A stretch of DNA of 64,000 bases from Monocercomonoides exilis. Lineage: Eukaryota; Preaxostyla; Oxymonadida; Polymastigidae. The position numbers and the translations under genes were made by a program. Under the pieces are notes generated by a model that worked only from the letters and a program-made list of their open reading frames with translations, did not search any database and was not told where the DNA came from. How positions within the stretch are numbered: position 1 is the first letter of the stretch; every line of letters begins with the position of its first letter. Positions 34,210 through 45,013 of this stretch are shown piece after piece. The stretch covers positions 560,001 to 624,000 of the forward strand of contig LSRY02000025.1 of NCBI GenBank assembly GCA_001643675.2, written 5' to 3'.

Positions 34210-37200
34210 TCAGTTGCGAGTGTTTTGGCTGCTGATAAATATTATTTCTGAGGAGTCCAAAGGTCCAGACTGCTCCACTTCTGAATTTTCCTGAGACCCT
34301 TCTTGGTAAGTGACTGCATCAGACATGGTGAGGATTACAGCTCCAGCTGGGAATCTCTGGATGAATTCTCGTTTCAGATCGCTCAGTATTGGCCTTGCTC
34401 CTGGCTTCTCGCTCACTGCCAATTTGACCAGCTCACAAAAAGAAGAGTCGCGAACTGCAGCCATATCTGGCCTTTCTCCATTCATAATCTTCTTTCCAGC
34501 CACCTCTGCCTCATACTCCCCAAACGGGATCTGCAGCGTCAGGCACTCCCACAGTATCATCCCGATCGAGAACGAGACTGACTCCTTTGTTGCTCCCATG
34601 TTCTTGTTGATCAGCAGCTCAGGTGCCTTCCATCTCAGACATTCTTTTTTGAAACTATCCTCATCCTCAAACGCAGATGAAGGAAGAGAGTAGCTTTCAT
34701 CACTGGCAGAAGTGACAACAGTTGATGATGTGGATGATGAGTCTGAATCATCAGACAATAAGTCTGAATGCATCACAATGCAGATGACTATGTGTTCTGA
34801 AAACAGAACAATGTGAGGGCTCAGATTTGAAAGTGACTGAAGAGGATTTTCCATTTCATCAAACGAGTGAAGTGCCCCATTCGCCACCCAAAACAGGATC
34901 TGGGCAGCTGTTTGCTCTCTTTGTTGAAGACTCCCAATTGCCATCTCCTTCTTCTCGTTTCTTCCATGCAACAGCATGAACAGAGAATCCCTCAAGTCCA
35001 CAATCAGCTTTTCATGAGGCGAGGAACAGGCCATTGCATCCACCATATTCGACATTGACGAAGTGGTTGGGCACAAATCTTCCCCTCGAACAAATGTTGA
35101 ATCTGAATCAGTTGTTGAAGTGGATGAAATGGATGGAGAAGGAGATCTCATTCTTGTCTCTTCCTCTTCATCCTTCTCCAATGCCCATTCAGGAATCTTG
35201 TCTGAATCTTTCCCCAAGATATATTCAGTGGAGCCACTCTCACTCAACAAATGCTCTGATGACTCAGAATGCTCCATATTCGTATCATATATTCTCTTTT
35301 TTGTCCTCTCCTCATTCTTCTTTTCAACTTCTCTCTCTGCTCTCCTCCACTGCTCCTCCGGTGACATTTCCATCGTCACCATTTCAAATGCCTTCGGATC
35401 TTTTCTGATATTATCATTCACAATCTCTCTCAGATCTTCTGCTTCATTCTTAACCTTTCTCCATCGAACAGCCAGAACAACAGATACAATCAGAACAATC
35501 ACAAGAATAACTGCCATGATTATAACAATTAGCAACAAATAAGATTTTCCTTCATTTCCTCTTTCAACAAGTTTTTCATCTCCTTTTGATCCAGACTCGC
35601 TTCTGTTCTTCAGAATAAATGACTGTGTGGAAGAAGGATTCTCTGCATTTCCAAACAAAATATGAACACTCACTTCCACTTCATTTCCACAACTGCTGAT
35701 AAGATCTTTATCCACACTTCCTTCAACTTCTCTTTCGGATAAAAATCCATTTGAATCAAAACCATAATGTTCAATCTCTTTCTCTTCTCCCTTCCTCTTC
35801 ACAACTGAGAAGGTCAGATTGCATGGAATAAGAAGCATCCCTTTGAATGTCAGCTTCAATCTATCTGTTGATTCTTTTGCTTCCGCACTCTCCAACACAG
35901 GAATGAAAAATGATGAATCCCTCTCTGAAACAATCCCTTCAAAATTGCACCCTTCATTCAACATCCAAAGAGAAGTGTTTCTTTCCCATCCATCTCCTCC
36001 TTTCAAACTCATCACATTCAATGTTCCTGAATCTGAGCAAATGATATTTCTTCTCAGTGATGAGTATCCTTCAATTGATGGATTGTTGTTCACAAACTCT
36101 CCTTTCTCAATTATCACATTTCCTCCACTCAATGATATTCCTCCTTCAGCTGAATTCAAGATTGTTGTGTCTTTCATCATCACAGAACTCTTCGCAGAAT
36201 CAAAAAGAGATCCATTCCATCGGCATATCTCTTTTTCCCAATTCAAATAATTCTCCTTCCTTTCCTCTAAACTTCCTTCAAACACACATGACTCGATCAA
36301 TATCTTGTCTGCTGATGTGATCGATACTTGGCTCCCCTTTTGTGATTCTGATGTGCACTCATGAAACGAGCAGTTGCTCATCTCAAAACCTTTCATGTAC
36401 TGAGTTATGCAAACAATGCAAGACCCACAGTTTGATCGGCTGATGTTCGAGAATGATGATAACGCAAAAGATAAAACGAGTGAAGAGTAGCTGTTTTCAA
36501 ATGAGATAAGACTTCTATCTTGCAGAGAAATGTTTGTGACTGCCAACTTCGAAATGCTCACTTTCTCACTCTTTCCACATTCAATTACTGAACTTGTGAA
36601 TCGGATATTGCACACTGTCAGATCCTCAAATGTTGCTCTTTTCGAATTCAGTACCTGGAATACGGACTTCGAGAATTCCAGACAGCAAACAATGCACTTT
36701 TCTGCCTCAAATATCCCATCCTCAACAACCAATAAAGAAGAATCAAATGATGTTCGCGAATTCTCTGTGGTTCTGCTCTCAGACAGAAATGAAACAGATT
36801 CGAGAATAAGATATCCGTTCAGTTGGTAAATCAAGCTCGAGAAGGCAATATTCTGTATTCCACCAAAAACAAATGAAACTTTCTCAATTCGAACAGACTC
36901 CGAAGTTGTCACCGCCTCTTCATCAGCCAAATCAATTTCATTCACTTTTATCTCAGCATTCCTGCTTGCCTCCATCGACTTGATTGTCACCTTCTGAGCT
37001 AAGCACGAACCAGTTAGTGTTGTTTCATTCCATATCAGCAGTTGTGAATAATCAGATGGGATGATGTGGCTCACCCCAACATTCAGTGATCTGCATGCAC
37101 CCTTCATCTCCCCACAATTCTTGCTGTCGCTGCTGTTCCCCACAATCGATGACACAAATATGAATTCGCTCCTGAACACATACACTCTTCCCAACAGATC

Positions 37201-40200
37201 CTCTTCATCCTCATAATTGTCTGCTGTGCATCCCCATATTGCCAGCTCCTTCACAAACGGCTCACCAAAATTTATCAGGAACTGTGATTCACTTATCTGC
37301 GAGTCAATGTCAGTGCACTTCACAAACACATCTCTCCCCTTCAATGCAGCATTCCCTCGGAATGTGATGTTCGATAGCACAAATGGCAAAGTCTTCTGTG
37401 CAACACTCTGTGATTTCAAAAACAATCCTCCTCCTCTCCCAATGTTCGAACAGAAACACTCTGTCACATTTGTGTGATTCATCTCCAGCCTTCCCTTCTC
37501 ATTGAGAAGGAAAAACATCCCTCCTTCATTCGAGCTTGTTGATCCACACCCATCAATTGTTGAATTATCTATTTTCAGTCTCACTTCATTTGCCACATCA
37601 CAGAAAAGCAGTGAAGGGTTGCTTGACACATTGTGCTTCACATTCGCAAATGTGCATTGTTCAAATAGAATGTTCCACTCTTCTTCTGAATTATCATTCC
37701 CCTTCACAGTAATCACACTTTCACTCATCACAATTGCACTTTTCCCACTCAATGAAATGACTTCAAATGTCACATCGCTCATGGTTGTTACACAATCAGC
37801 TGATATACTCATTATCTCATGCATCGTTGAGAATCCAGCTATTTCTGTATTTTCAATCGAAACAATTCCTTTCAAGGCACTGATCAACACAAATGACACC
37901 TCACCAATCGCATTGCCAATTGTGTGAATTGAACAGCTCACAACACTCGTTTTGACTGAATCTGAACCTGTCTGGATGAGGATGTTTGCAACATTATCAA
38001 ATGCAGTCGGAATCGGCATCCCCACTTCTTTGAATTGAACAACCCCTTTGCACTCAACAATCACATTCACATTCCCTTCAATCTCTTTCACAAATCGGAT
38101 TTTGTCTGGCTCCCCATTTGTTCCTTCCAGACTCATTCCACTCACATTCATTTCACTCCTCACATCACAAACTCCATGAATCATCATCTGCTCGACTGTT
38201 GAACTGCCGATACGATTCATCCCATAATCAACAGATCCACACGGATACTCCAACAGCCCACACACAACCACATTGTTTCCTTCTCGCGCCACATGCACAC
38301 TCGACCCAACCTCTTTCCAGAAATAGATCAGTGGGATTGCACACTCTCTGTTTCTTCCATCATACCCTCTCATCGAATCTTCTGTCAGCGCCTCCAATCT
38401 ATCTTTCACAAATGACAGGGTTTCGTTCTTGATGCTGCTGATAAGCGATGGAGATGAAACAAACAAGTCCTTTCCAAACTTCGCATTGTTTGGTTTGTCA
38501 GATGAAAAAGTTGGAGAGGATATCACAAAATCTGTCTCGCCAGATTCACTCAACAAGCTCAACATTATTCCTCCTCCATATCCAACAACTTCCCCTTCGT
38601 GCAGTGCTGTGCAATAATAAAACTCACACTCGTTCATCAACAGATTCGTATTTGCAGATGCCTCATAAAAGAGTGCACCTCCTCCAATCTCATTTCCTTC
38701 TCCTTCAACAGCACACCCTTCAAATGTGCAGTCATTTATTTCTGTTTTGTAATCGCTTCCATCATGACCATTCATTATGCTGATGCACCCTCCACTTCCC
38801 TTCGAACGAGTAATCGATGAAAATGTGCACTCAGACATCTCTTCAACATTTCCACTGTGGCACTCAACAACACATCCATTATCAAATATGATTTCTCCAA
38901 AATCGCTATTCGTCATATTCAGTGAAGGGCTTGAATTAATACTTCCCTCAACAATGAAAAACGATGAATCTCCTATTTTAATATTCCTTGATCCAAACTC
39001 ACTCACTTCCACAGCCCCTCCAGCAGCCTTCACAAACACTGTTGTTATAGCCTCAGAGCCTCCTTCCATCCCACATTCATTTAGTGTAAGCTTCCCTGAA
39101 TAGCACTCAAACACACTTTCATGAAAGATCAGCGATTGAATCAAAGAAAATACAATGCTGGTCATTGACACAGAAACTGAGTTCTCAATCAATCCACTTT
39201 GCGTTCCCTCTTTCTGATCAGAAACATCACACTTTATGTTTTCCCCTTTTCCTTTGATGCTCCATTCATTCGAAGTCAACGCCAATTCTTCCTCAAAGAC
39301 AAATGGCTCAAGAAGAGCAACATCTTTTTTCTTCCCTTCAAAATGGACCGATGCTGCCTTCTCAATTGTGGAGCATGGAAATGATTCATATCCACACATC
39401 GAAAAATCATGACTTGACGATCCTCCTCCAACAAAGGCACACCCCGAAAAGTTATCCCACAGATACACCACCAGCGGAATGGAAAATGTCTCATTCAGCG
39501 TTGATCTCTCAAATCCATTCATCCCTTTCATATCATTCAAATTAACGTCAAATCCAATCGATGTTCCGTCAATCACACTTGATAGATCAAAAGAGTTAAT
39601 GAAGATTTCTTTCCCTTTTCTCGCATCGCACCCAGGAAATGAAACATCCTTCAAGATGAATGAACTCGCTCCACCATTCAAATGAAGATAAATCCCTCCC
39701 CCATATCCACGCTCTCCACCTGCTGTTTGCGTTGCCTTGCAGCTCACAAGTTGAAATAAGTCGTTTTCATCATTTGAATACATTGAATTCGCTTGGGAAG
39801 CATCCGTCACATTTCCCACAGCGAATCTCGATCCTTCTTTCGCATCAGCCCACAATCCTCCTCCATTTCCTCCATTGCTCTCACACCCGCACATGGTTCC
39901 TCCAACAATTTCAAGAGAACAATCTCTCCCAAGTGTGCATTCAACTGCCCCTCCATTTTTTCCATCTCCTTTGAATCCACTCATCGTGTTGTTTGCCAAT
40001 TTAATAGCCTTCACAGAATTTGTCGAAATTACTCGAATTGATCCTGATGGCAAATCTGTTTGGGAAGATGCTTTCACTGAAAGTGTTGAATCTTTAATCG
40101 AAAAAGATGCTCCATTCGCCATCCCAAACAAAACACTATTTTCTGTCGAGCTCATATCCTCGGCACTCAAAGAAGTGAATGCTCCAGCAGCATTGTTTCC

Positions 40201-43200
40201 GTCAAGGCGAATCAATGGATGATTCCCAATCACCAAGGATGATACAACAAAAGACGAAACAGACATCTCGCCTGCTGTTACAGATAAAAACACAAAAGAC
40301 AAGGCTGATCGAGAATTTTGAAATGTCAGTGAGCAGCTCTTGAGCGAAAATGATTGTGAAGAAGAAGAGAAAAGTATTTCGTGATTTTCGAGTGCAGAAG
40401 GGATTGAGAAAACAAGTGATTTCAAAACAGTATTTGCACTTATTGTTATCATGCTTTCTTTGCTTCCATCAGGATCGTCAATTACCTTCCATCCACTGTT
40501 TCCATCTTTCCCTCGGATTGTGTGTTTGAAGGATTCAAATATCAGCTCATTTTTCAGTTCAATCATCCCGTAGACAACAATCTTCTTTTCCTTTTCTTGC
40601 CTAGTCAAAGAATGTCTTAGAGTTAAACAAGGGACTTCAGAAAATCCACAAAAAAAATAATCAAATGCATCAACATTACTCACAACAATCTCTTCTGGCA
40701 AAGGAATCAAATAAACACACATCGGTATTGGGAATGATACATTCCCATTATCATATCCTTGTATCTTGCTCTTTGTATCGAACGAGGCTGTCAATGAAGT
40801 GATCTTCCCACTTTTTGCTATTGATTCCAAGTTGATCGAGTCAACAAAAATATCACTTCCCCATTTGGCTCTGTTCCCCTCAAATCCTGATGAAATCTGA
40901 AAGTTTGCATTTATATCTCTCACTTTCAGCCCAATCCCTCCTCCTCTTCCTTGGATGGTCGAGGCATAACAGTTCTTCACAACACCTCCATTCATTGTCA
41001 ATGAACCAACATTCCCCATTTCAACCATCATTCCCCCTCCAAACTCAGAGGCTTCACTCCCACAGCCATCAAGTGTGCATCCCTCAAGAGTTATTGAATA
41101 TGACCCTTCACCCACACCCATCAGCGATGATCCTGCTGTTGTCCTCACAATGTTGTTGAATGTGCAGTTATCCAGAGTCAATGTGACAGACGATCCTTGA
41201 GAAAGAGATATCACACTTGTTGTGCTGAATGTTTGTGACCATCTCACATCTTTCATCTTCAAACTTCCCCCTTCCATCTCCACAAGTGAGTTCTGAATGC
41301 TCCTCTCTTCTGAATGAGCAGAGTTCATCGATATGTTCATTCGCTTCACATCCATCAACCCACTTCCCTCAACCTCAAACAGTCTGCATTGCCTGTTGTT
41401 TTCAAACGATGTGTCGTGAACCACAGACAGATCATTCACAGCCAATTTCCCTGTTCCAACACAAAACAGACTCAGTCCATTTGATTCAAACTTTGTTTCA
41501 ATGGCTGAGCCAGCTGGAGAAACTCCATTCACAGTGATTGTTTTCTCCCCAACGTCAACTCCTTTTCCTTCCACAACTGTTCCATTCAACACCTTGATTT
41601 CCTCCACAAACCCCACAATCATTTGGGAAAGGCAATGGCTGATTGTGAGGCATGCATAGCTTTCATTCAATCCACAGCTGAATGTGTTTTTTGCATTTGT
41701 TTGATTTTGAACTGAAGCAACAAATCTGCATCGTCCTCCAGCATTCGGAAGCCATTCACTTTTGTCAGTTCCATTTGCATGATATCTGTTTCCATCGGTA
41801 TTTGTTGAAAAGCATAAAACAAGCTGGTTGGTGGATGAAATTTCATGAATAATAACATCACAACCGCGAGGTGCGCTGTTGTTATGAAAAAAGCAAAACC
41901 ACAAAAGATCGCCATTGAAACCTCCAGTGTTTATGCTTACGCCACCACCAATCCATTCTGAAAGACAATCTTTAAAAACACAGTTTCTGATAACAAATTT
42001 GTCAGACTGAATGGTATCATATGCTCCTCCTCCTCCGTTTATTGAACTATGCGCACTGCAGTTTTTGAATAGACAATTAGAAATGCAATCTTTCGTTTTT
42101 GCACTTTTTGAGTACTGAATTCGAATTCCCCCACCATCATTGCACGACCAGTCATCTTTGAATTGGCAATTCTGAACAAATACTTGAACGGATAATCCTT
42201 CTGCACAAATTCCAGCACCTCCAAAATCTGTTGAAGAGACACAATAGCATTCTTCGAACAAAGAATTTGTTACATTTAATTCGGCAATATTCTGAGCATA
42301 TACACCTCCACCTCTTGTCGATGTCGCATTGCATTTCACAAATGACGAATTCTCGACTGTCAGTGTTGCACTCGAATTGCCATAAACATAAAGTGCTCCT
42401 CCGCATGAAGCATCGCATTCGATCCATTCAGCGTTTTTGAAGTTCTGTGTCTGGGTGGTTGTCAGTCTATCAGTGTTTTTCATTCTCGAATCAACCCTTT
42501 TATTGTGGAGGAATGTGCAATTGTTGCACAAAAATGAACCAGATCCTTCTGTTCCACTCGCAATCCCTCCCTCAAGCACATTCATCGATCTTTTAACATC
42601 ACAATCCTCCATTGAACTCCTCTTCATCAATGTCATTTTTCCAGTTTGCATTGTCTCTGTTTCACAATATTTATTTGTGATATTCGCAAATTTGCAGTTT
42701 TTTATTCCTTCAAAACTTCCTGAACCATCTCTCAGAAAACTGCATCCTCTCCCGCAAAACACATCCTCAAACTCACTATTTCTCACAAACAACGAAGACA
42801 AATCACCCCCTTCCATCTTCACCACACTCCCCATCATTCCACATTCCGGACCATTCCCAATTCCCAAAGTCGTGTTTATCAGACAACATGTCCCTCCATT
42901 CCTCACATAATTCCCATTCCACTCATTGTTTCTCACAAACACGCTCCCTTCAACCTGCAGTAATGATCCTGCTCTTATTTCAATCATCACACAATCTTCT
43001 GGCTTTTCAAGCAACATTCCCTTCAATTCAACTGATGAGTTGTATATTTCGCAGAACGTACGAACAATACTTCCCCTCTCCAAAATACCACTCTTCTCCA
43101 TCCCACGAGCATGGAAAGCATAATATTCATTTCTCAATCTATCGTTTCTGTCTTTGCCACAAATTGTTGACAACAGGCACACAAGAAAAACGAAGGGAAT

Positions 43201-43203
43201 CAT
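34210..43203 (-). CDS. Beta-helix membrane receptor with pseudokinase domain
   Basis: A single intronless frame of 2,997 residues with ATG at 43203. It starts with a signal peptide (MIPFVFLVCLLSTICG). About 2,500 extracellular residues follow, made of right-handed beta-helix rungs (short strands with Asn/Gly/Ser/Cys turns, many NxT/S sites, and Gly-Gly rungs such as GRGGGI). Three large blocks each start with a Cys segment (CGFSEVPCLTL, CGYESFPCSTI, CGLLEYPCGSV). One membrane span (about 2553-2578, LLLIVIIMAVILVIVLIVSV) leads into a charged juxtamembrane helix, an acidic Ser-rich stretch and a kinase-like domain (about 2700-2975). The domain keeps the APE-type RWKAPELL, SFSIGMILWECLTLQIPFGE and GARPILSDLKR, but its catalytic loop is LSNLSPHIVLF instead of HRDLKPxN. 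It has no DFG and no Gly-rich loop, so it should be inactive. Such proteins are abundant in oxymonads; ligand unknown. Confidence 0.85.
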   Translation of the reverse strand: MIPFVFLVCLLSTICGKDRNDRLRNEYYAFHARGMEKSGILERGSIVRTFCEIYNSSVELKGMLLEKPEDCVMIEIRAGSLLQVEGSVFVRNNEWNGNYVRNGGTCCLINTTLGIGNGPECGMMGSVVKMEGGDLSSLFVRNSEFEDVFCGRGCSFLRDGSGSFEGIKNCKFANITNKYCETETMQTGKMTLMKRSSMEDCDVKRSMNVLEGGIASGTEGSGSFLCNNCTFLHNKRVDSRMKNTDRLTTTQTQNFKNAEWIECDASCGGALYVYGNSSATLTVENSSFVKCNATSTRGGGVYAQNIAELNVTNSLFEECYCVSSTDFGGAGICAEGLSVQVFVQNCQFKDDWSCNDGGGIRIQYSKSAKTKDCISNCLFKNCSAHSSINGGGGAYDTIQSDKFVIRNCVFKDCLSEWIGGGVSINTGGFNGDLLWFCFFHNNSAPRGCDVIIHEISSTNQLVLCFSTNTDGNRYHANGTDKSEWLPNAGGRCRFVASVQNQTNAKNTFSCGLNESYACLTISHCLSQMIVGFVEEIKVLNGTVVEGKGVDVGEKTITVNGVSPAGSAIETKFESNGLSLFCVGTGKLAVNDLSVVHDTSFENNRQCRLFEVEGSGLMDVKRMNISMNSAHSEERSIQNSLVEMEGGSLKMKDVRWSQTFSTTSVISLSQGSSVTLTLDNCTFNNIVRTTAGSSLMGVGEGSYSITLEGCTLDGCGSEASEFGGGMMVEMGNVGSLTMNGGVVKNCYASTIQGRGGGIGLKVRDINANFQISSGFEGNRAKWGSDIFVDSINLESIAKSGKITSLTASFDTKSKIQGYDNGNVSFPIPMCVYLIPLPEEIVVSNVDAFDYFFCGFSEVPCLTLRHSLTRQEKEKKIVVYGMIELKNELIFESFKHTIRGKDGNSGWKVIDDPDGSKESMITISANTVLKSLVFSIPSALENHEILFSSSSQSFSLKSCSLTFQNSRSALSFVFLSVTAGEMSVSSFVVSSLVIGNHPLIRLDGNNAAGAFTSLSAEDMSSTENSVLFGMANGASFSIKDSTLSVKASSQTDLPSGSIRVISTNSVKAIKLANNTMSGFKGDGKNGGAVECTLGRDCSLEIVGGTMCGCESNGGNGGGLWADAKEGSRFAVGNVTDASQANSMYSNDENDLFQLVSCKATQTAGGERGYGGGIYLHLNGGASSFILKDVSFPGCDARKGKEIFINSFDLSSVIDGTSIGFDVNLNDMKGMNGFERSTLNETFSIPLVVYLWDNFSGCAFVGGGSSSHDFSMCGYESFPCSTIEKAASVHFEGKKKDVALLEPFVFEEELALTSNEWSIKGKGENIKCDVSDQKEGTQSGLIENSVSVSMTSIVFSLIQSLIFHESVFECYSGKLTLNECGMEGGSEAITTVFVKAAGGAVEVSEFGSRNIKIGDSSFFIVEGSINSSPSLNMTNSDFGEIIFDNGCVVECHSGNVEEMSECTFSSITRSKGSGGCISIMNGHDGSDYKTEINDCTFEGCAVEGEGNEIGGGALFYEASANTNLLMNECEFYYCTALHEGEVVGYGGGIMLSLLSESGETDFVISSPTFSSDKPNNAKFGKDLFVSSPSLISSIKNETLSFVKDRLEALTEDSMRGYDGRNRECAIPLIYFWKEVGSSVHVAREGNNVVVCGLLEYPCGSVDYGMNRIGSSTVEQMMIHGVCDVRSEMNVSGMSLEGTNGEPDKIRFVKEIEGNVNVIVECKGVVQFKEVGMPIPTAFDNVANILIQTGSDSVKTSVVSCSIHTIGNAIGEVSFVLISALKGIVSIENTEIAGFSTMHEIMSISADCVTTMSDVTFEVISLSGKSAIVMSESVITVKGNDNSEEEWNILFEQCTFANVKHNVSSNPSLLFCDVANEVRLKIDNSTIDGCGSTSSNEGGMFFLLNEKGRLEMNHTNVTECFCSNIGRGGGLFLKSQSVAQKTLPFVLSNITFRGNAALKGRDVFVKCTDIDSQISESQFLINFGEPFVKELAIWGCTADNYEDEEDLLGRVYVFRSEFIFVSSIVGNSSDSKNCGEMKGACRSLNVGVSHIIPSDYSQLLIWNETTLTGSCLAQKVTIKSMEASRNAEIKVNEIDLADEEAVTTSESVRIEKVSFVFGGIQNIAFSSLIYQLNGYLILESVSFLSESRTTENSRTSFDSSLLVVEDGIFEAEKCIVCCLEFSKSVFQVLNSKRATFEDLTVCNIRFTSSVIECGKSEKVSISKLAVTNISLQDRSLISFENSYSSLVLSFALSSFSNISRSNCGSCIVCITQYMKGFEMSNCSFHECTSESQKGSQVSITSADKILIESCVFEGSLEERKENYLNWEKEICRWNGSLFDSAKSSVMMKDTTILNSAEGGISLSGGNVIIEKGEFVNNNPSIEGYSSLRRNIICSDSGTLNVMSLKGGDGWERNTSLWMLNEGCNFEGIVSERDSSFFIPVLESAEAKESTDRLKLTFKGMLLIPCNLTFSVVKRKGEEKEIEHYGFDSNGFLSEREVEGSVDKDLISSCGNEVEVSVHILFGNAENPSSTQSFILKNRSESGSKGDEKLVERGNEGKSYLLLIVIIMAVILVIVLIVSVVLAVRWRKVKNEAEDLREIVNDNIRKDPKAFEMVTMEMSPEEQWRRAEREVEKKNEERTKKRIYDTNMEHSESSEHLLSESGSTEYILGKDSDKIPEWALEKDEEEETRMRSPSPSISSTSTTDSDSTFVRGEDLCPTTSSMSNMVDAMACSSPHEKLIVDLRDSLFMLLHGRNEKKEMAIGSLQQREQTAAQILFWVANGALHSFDEMENPLQSLSNLSPHIVLFSEHIVICIVMHSDLLSDDSDSSSTSSTVVTSASDESYSLPSSAFEDEDSFKKECLRWKAPELLINKNMGATKESVSFSIGMILWECLTLQIPFGEYEAEVAGKKIMNGERPDMAAVRDSSFCELVKLAVSEKPGARPILSDLKREFIQRFPAGAVILTMSDAVTYQEGSQENSEVEQSGPLDSSEIIFISSQNTRN

Positions 43204-43393
43204 TGTTTCAATGACGATTATTGGTTCATGATCCCATATTTGTGATTATATCCCATTATCTTTCCATATGTCAAAAAATATTATTTCTTGCTCCACTTCC
43301 ATTTTCTGGCTCAAATTTTCTTCTTTTATTAACATTTTTCGTATTCATTTAATTGCAAATATTAATTCCAAGAAACTGCCATCTTCAAATTAA

Positions 43394-43444
43394 CCCTGGG
43401 TGACGTGAAGAAAAAAATTTGTCACGTTAGTCACCGATTTTTTT

Positions 43445-43479
<35 letters not shown>

Positions 43480-43538
43480 GACGCAGAAAAACATCACTGA
43501 CGGACGTGAAGATAAATTTATCTTCACGTCACACAGGT
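43394..43538. mobile_element. TTAA-flanked MITE, piggyBac-like
   Basis: The 145-bp unit is flanked by TTAA on both sides (43390-43393 and 43539-43542). Its ends are inverted: CCCTGGGTGACGTGAAG on the left and, reverse-complemented, ACCTGTGTGACGTGAAG on the right. A 28-base perfect palindrome (GACGTGAAG...CTTCACGTC) lies at 43503-43530, and a 32-nt poly(A) run at 43446-43477. TTAA duplication is the signature of piggyBac elements. No coding capacity. Confidence 0.65.
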
Positions 43539-43544
43539 TTAAAA

Positions 43545-44265
43545 CAAATAAATTTTATTTTTGAAAATTTGACTTTTGATGAATTTTTCTATTTCAACAA
43601 AACGATTCAGTTCATCTTTTATGCATATAACTTATTTTTTCTTTGTTAAAAACTGTTCTGGTTATTATTCATAATCGGCAATTTGCTCTTTCTAGCAGAA
43701 TGAAAATCTGTCATTTTCAAAAAATCACAGTCAACTGGATAACAAAAAAAATATTTTTTTCCAAACTCAAATTCATCCAAGTGGATTTAACACGTGCAAT
43801 AATAAATATGACAGTTATATAAAATTACTTCATTTTTGAAATTAAAAATGATTTTATATTCATTTCAATAATGCAATTAGTTTTCATAACTGATTATTTA
43901 TAATAATCATTTTCATTGAAATTATTACAAAATTGTGTTTTATGAAATGAATATAAAATCATTTTTAATTTCAAAAATGAAGTAATTTTATATAACTGTC
44001 ATATTTATTATTGCATGTGTTAAATCCACTTGGATGAATTTGAGTTTGGAAAAAAATATTTTTTTTGTTATCCAGTTGACTGTGATTTTTTGAAAATGAC
44101 AGATTTTCATTCTGCTAGAAAGAGCAAATTGCCGATTATGAATAATAACCAGAACAGTTTTTAACAAAGAAAAAATAAGTTATATGCATAAAAGATGAAC
44201 TGAATCGTTTTGTTGAAATAGAAAAATTCATCAAAAGTCAAATTTTCAAAAATAAAAATTATTTA
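43545..44265. repeat. Foldback element with 323-bp inverted arms
   Basis: The arm 43545-43867 is the reverse complement of 43943-44265 at roughly 98 percent identity by eye; one difference is ACACGTGCAA against ACACATGCAA. The 75-bp spacer has smaller internal hairpins. There is no open frame. This could be a foldback transposon, a long-TIR MITE, or a local inverted duplication. Confidence 0.85.
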
Positions 44266-44770
44266 TTTCTTCATAAATGCAGAATAACAAATAAAAATTT
44301 CAATATGATTAGATGTGTAACATACTGATGATTGAATATATGAATGATTAAAATTTTATTTTTTTGAAACGTGTCGAGATATATGAATTTTTAAAAAAAG
44401 TCCGGGTTTTTGAAAAATTCCCGGGTTTCTGAACGATGGGAATGAATTTTGCTTTAAAGGCAAGTTTTCTTTCAAAATATTTTCTTATAAAAAAATTAAA
44501 AAGGAGGAAAAACCTAATCGAAAAGACAACATAATAAAAAGTTGGATTGGATCTTATTTATTTTTTGCAGATGAGATTGATTATTTAATAAGTCAAATAA
44601 ACTTTTGATCAAATCTTGGTGACTGATTTTTTTAAATGAGTTCATAACACCCAGTTTCGATTCAGTCTTTTGTTTTTTCAACTTTATTATCATAACCGTT
44701 GAATGATTCTGTCTTTCCATAGAAGTACATGACGGAACATTGTTTTTATTTATTCCAATGTTCTTTCCTT

Positions 44771-44840
44771 TTTTCTTTCCTTTTCTTTCCTTTTCTTTCC
44801 TTTTCTTTCCTTTTCTTTCCTTTTCTTTCCTTTTCTTTCC
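44771..44840. repeat. Ten-base tandem repeat TTTTCTTTCC
   Basis: Seven perfect consecutive units, with related TTTC-rich sequence on both sides. Confidence 0.95.
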
Positions 44841-45013
44841 TTTTTTTCTTTTTCTTTCTTTCATTCATTCTTTCTTTTTTTTGAAAAGAAAAGGAACAGC
44901 ATAATAATGACTTAAATAGAAAAAAATTGTCAGAGATAAAAAATTTTCAAAATTTGATTTAAAGATTCAATAAAATATGAAAGTTGTTCTCCTTTTTTAT
45001 AACGATAATCGAT

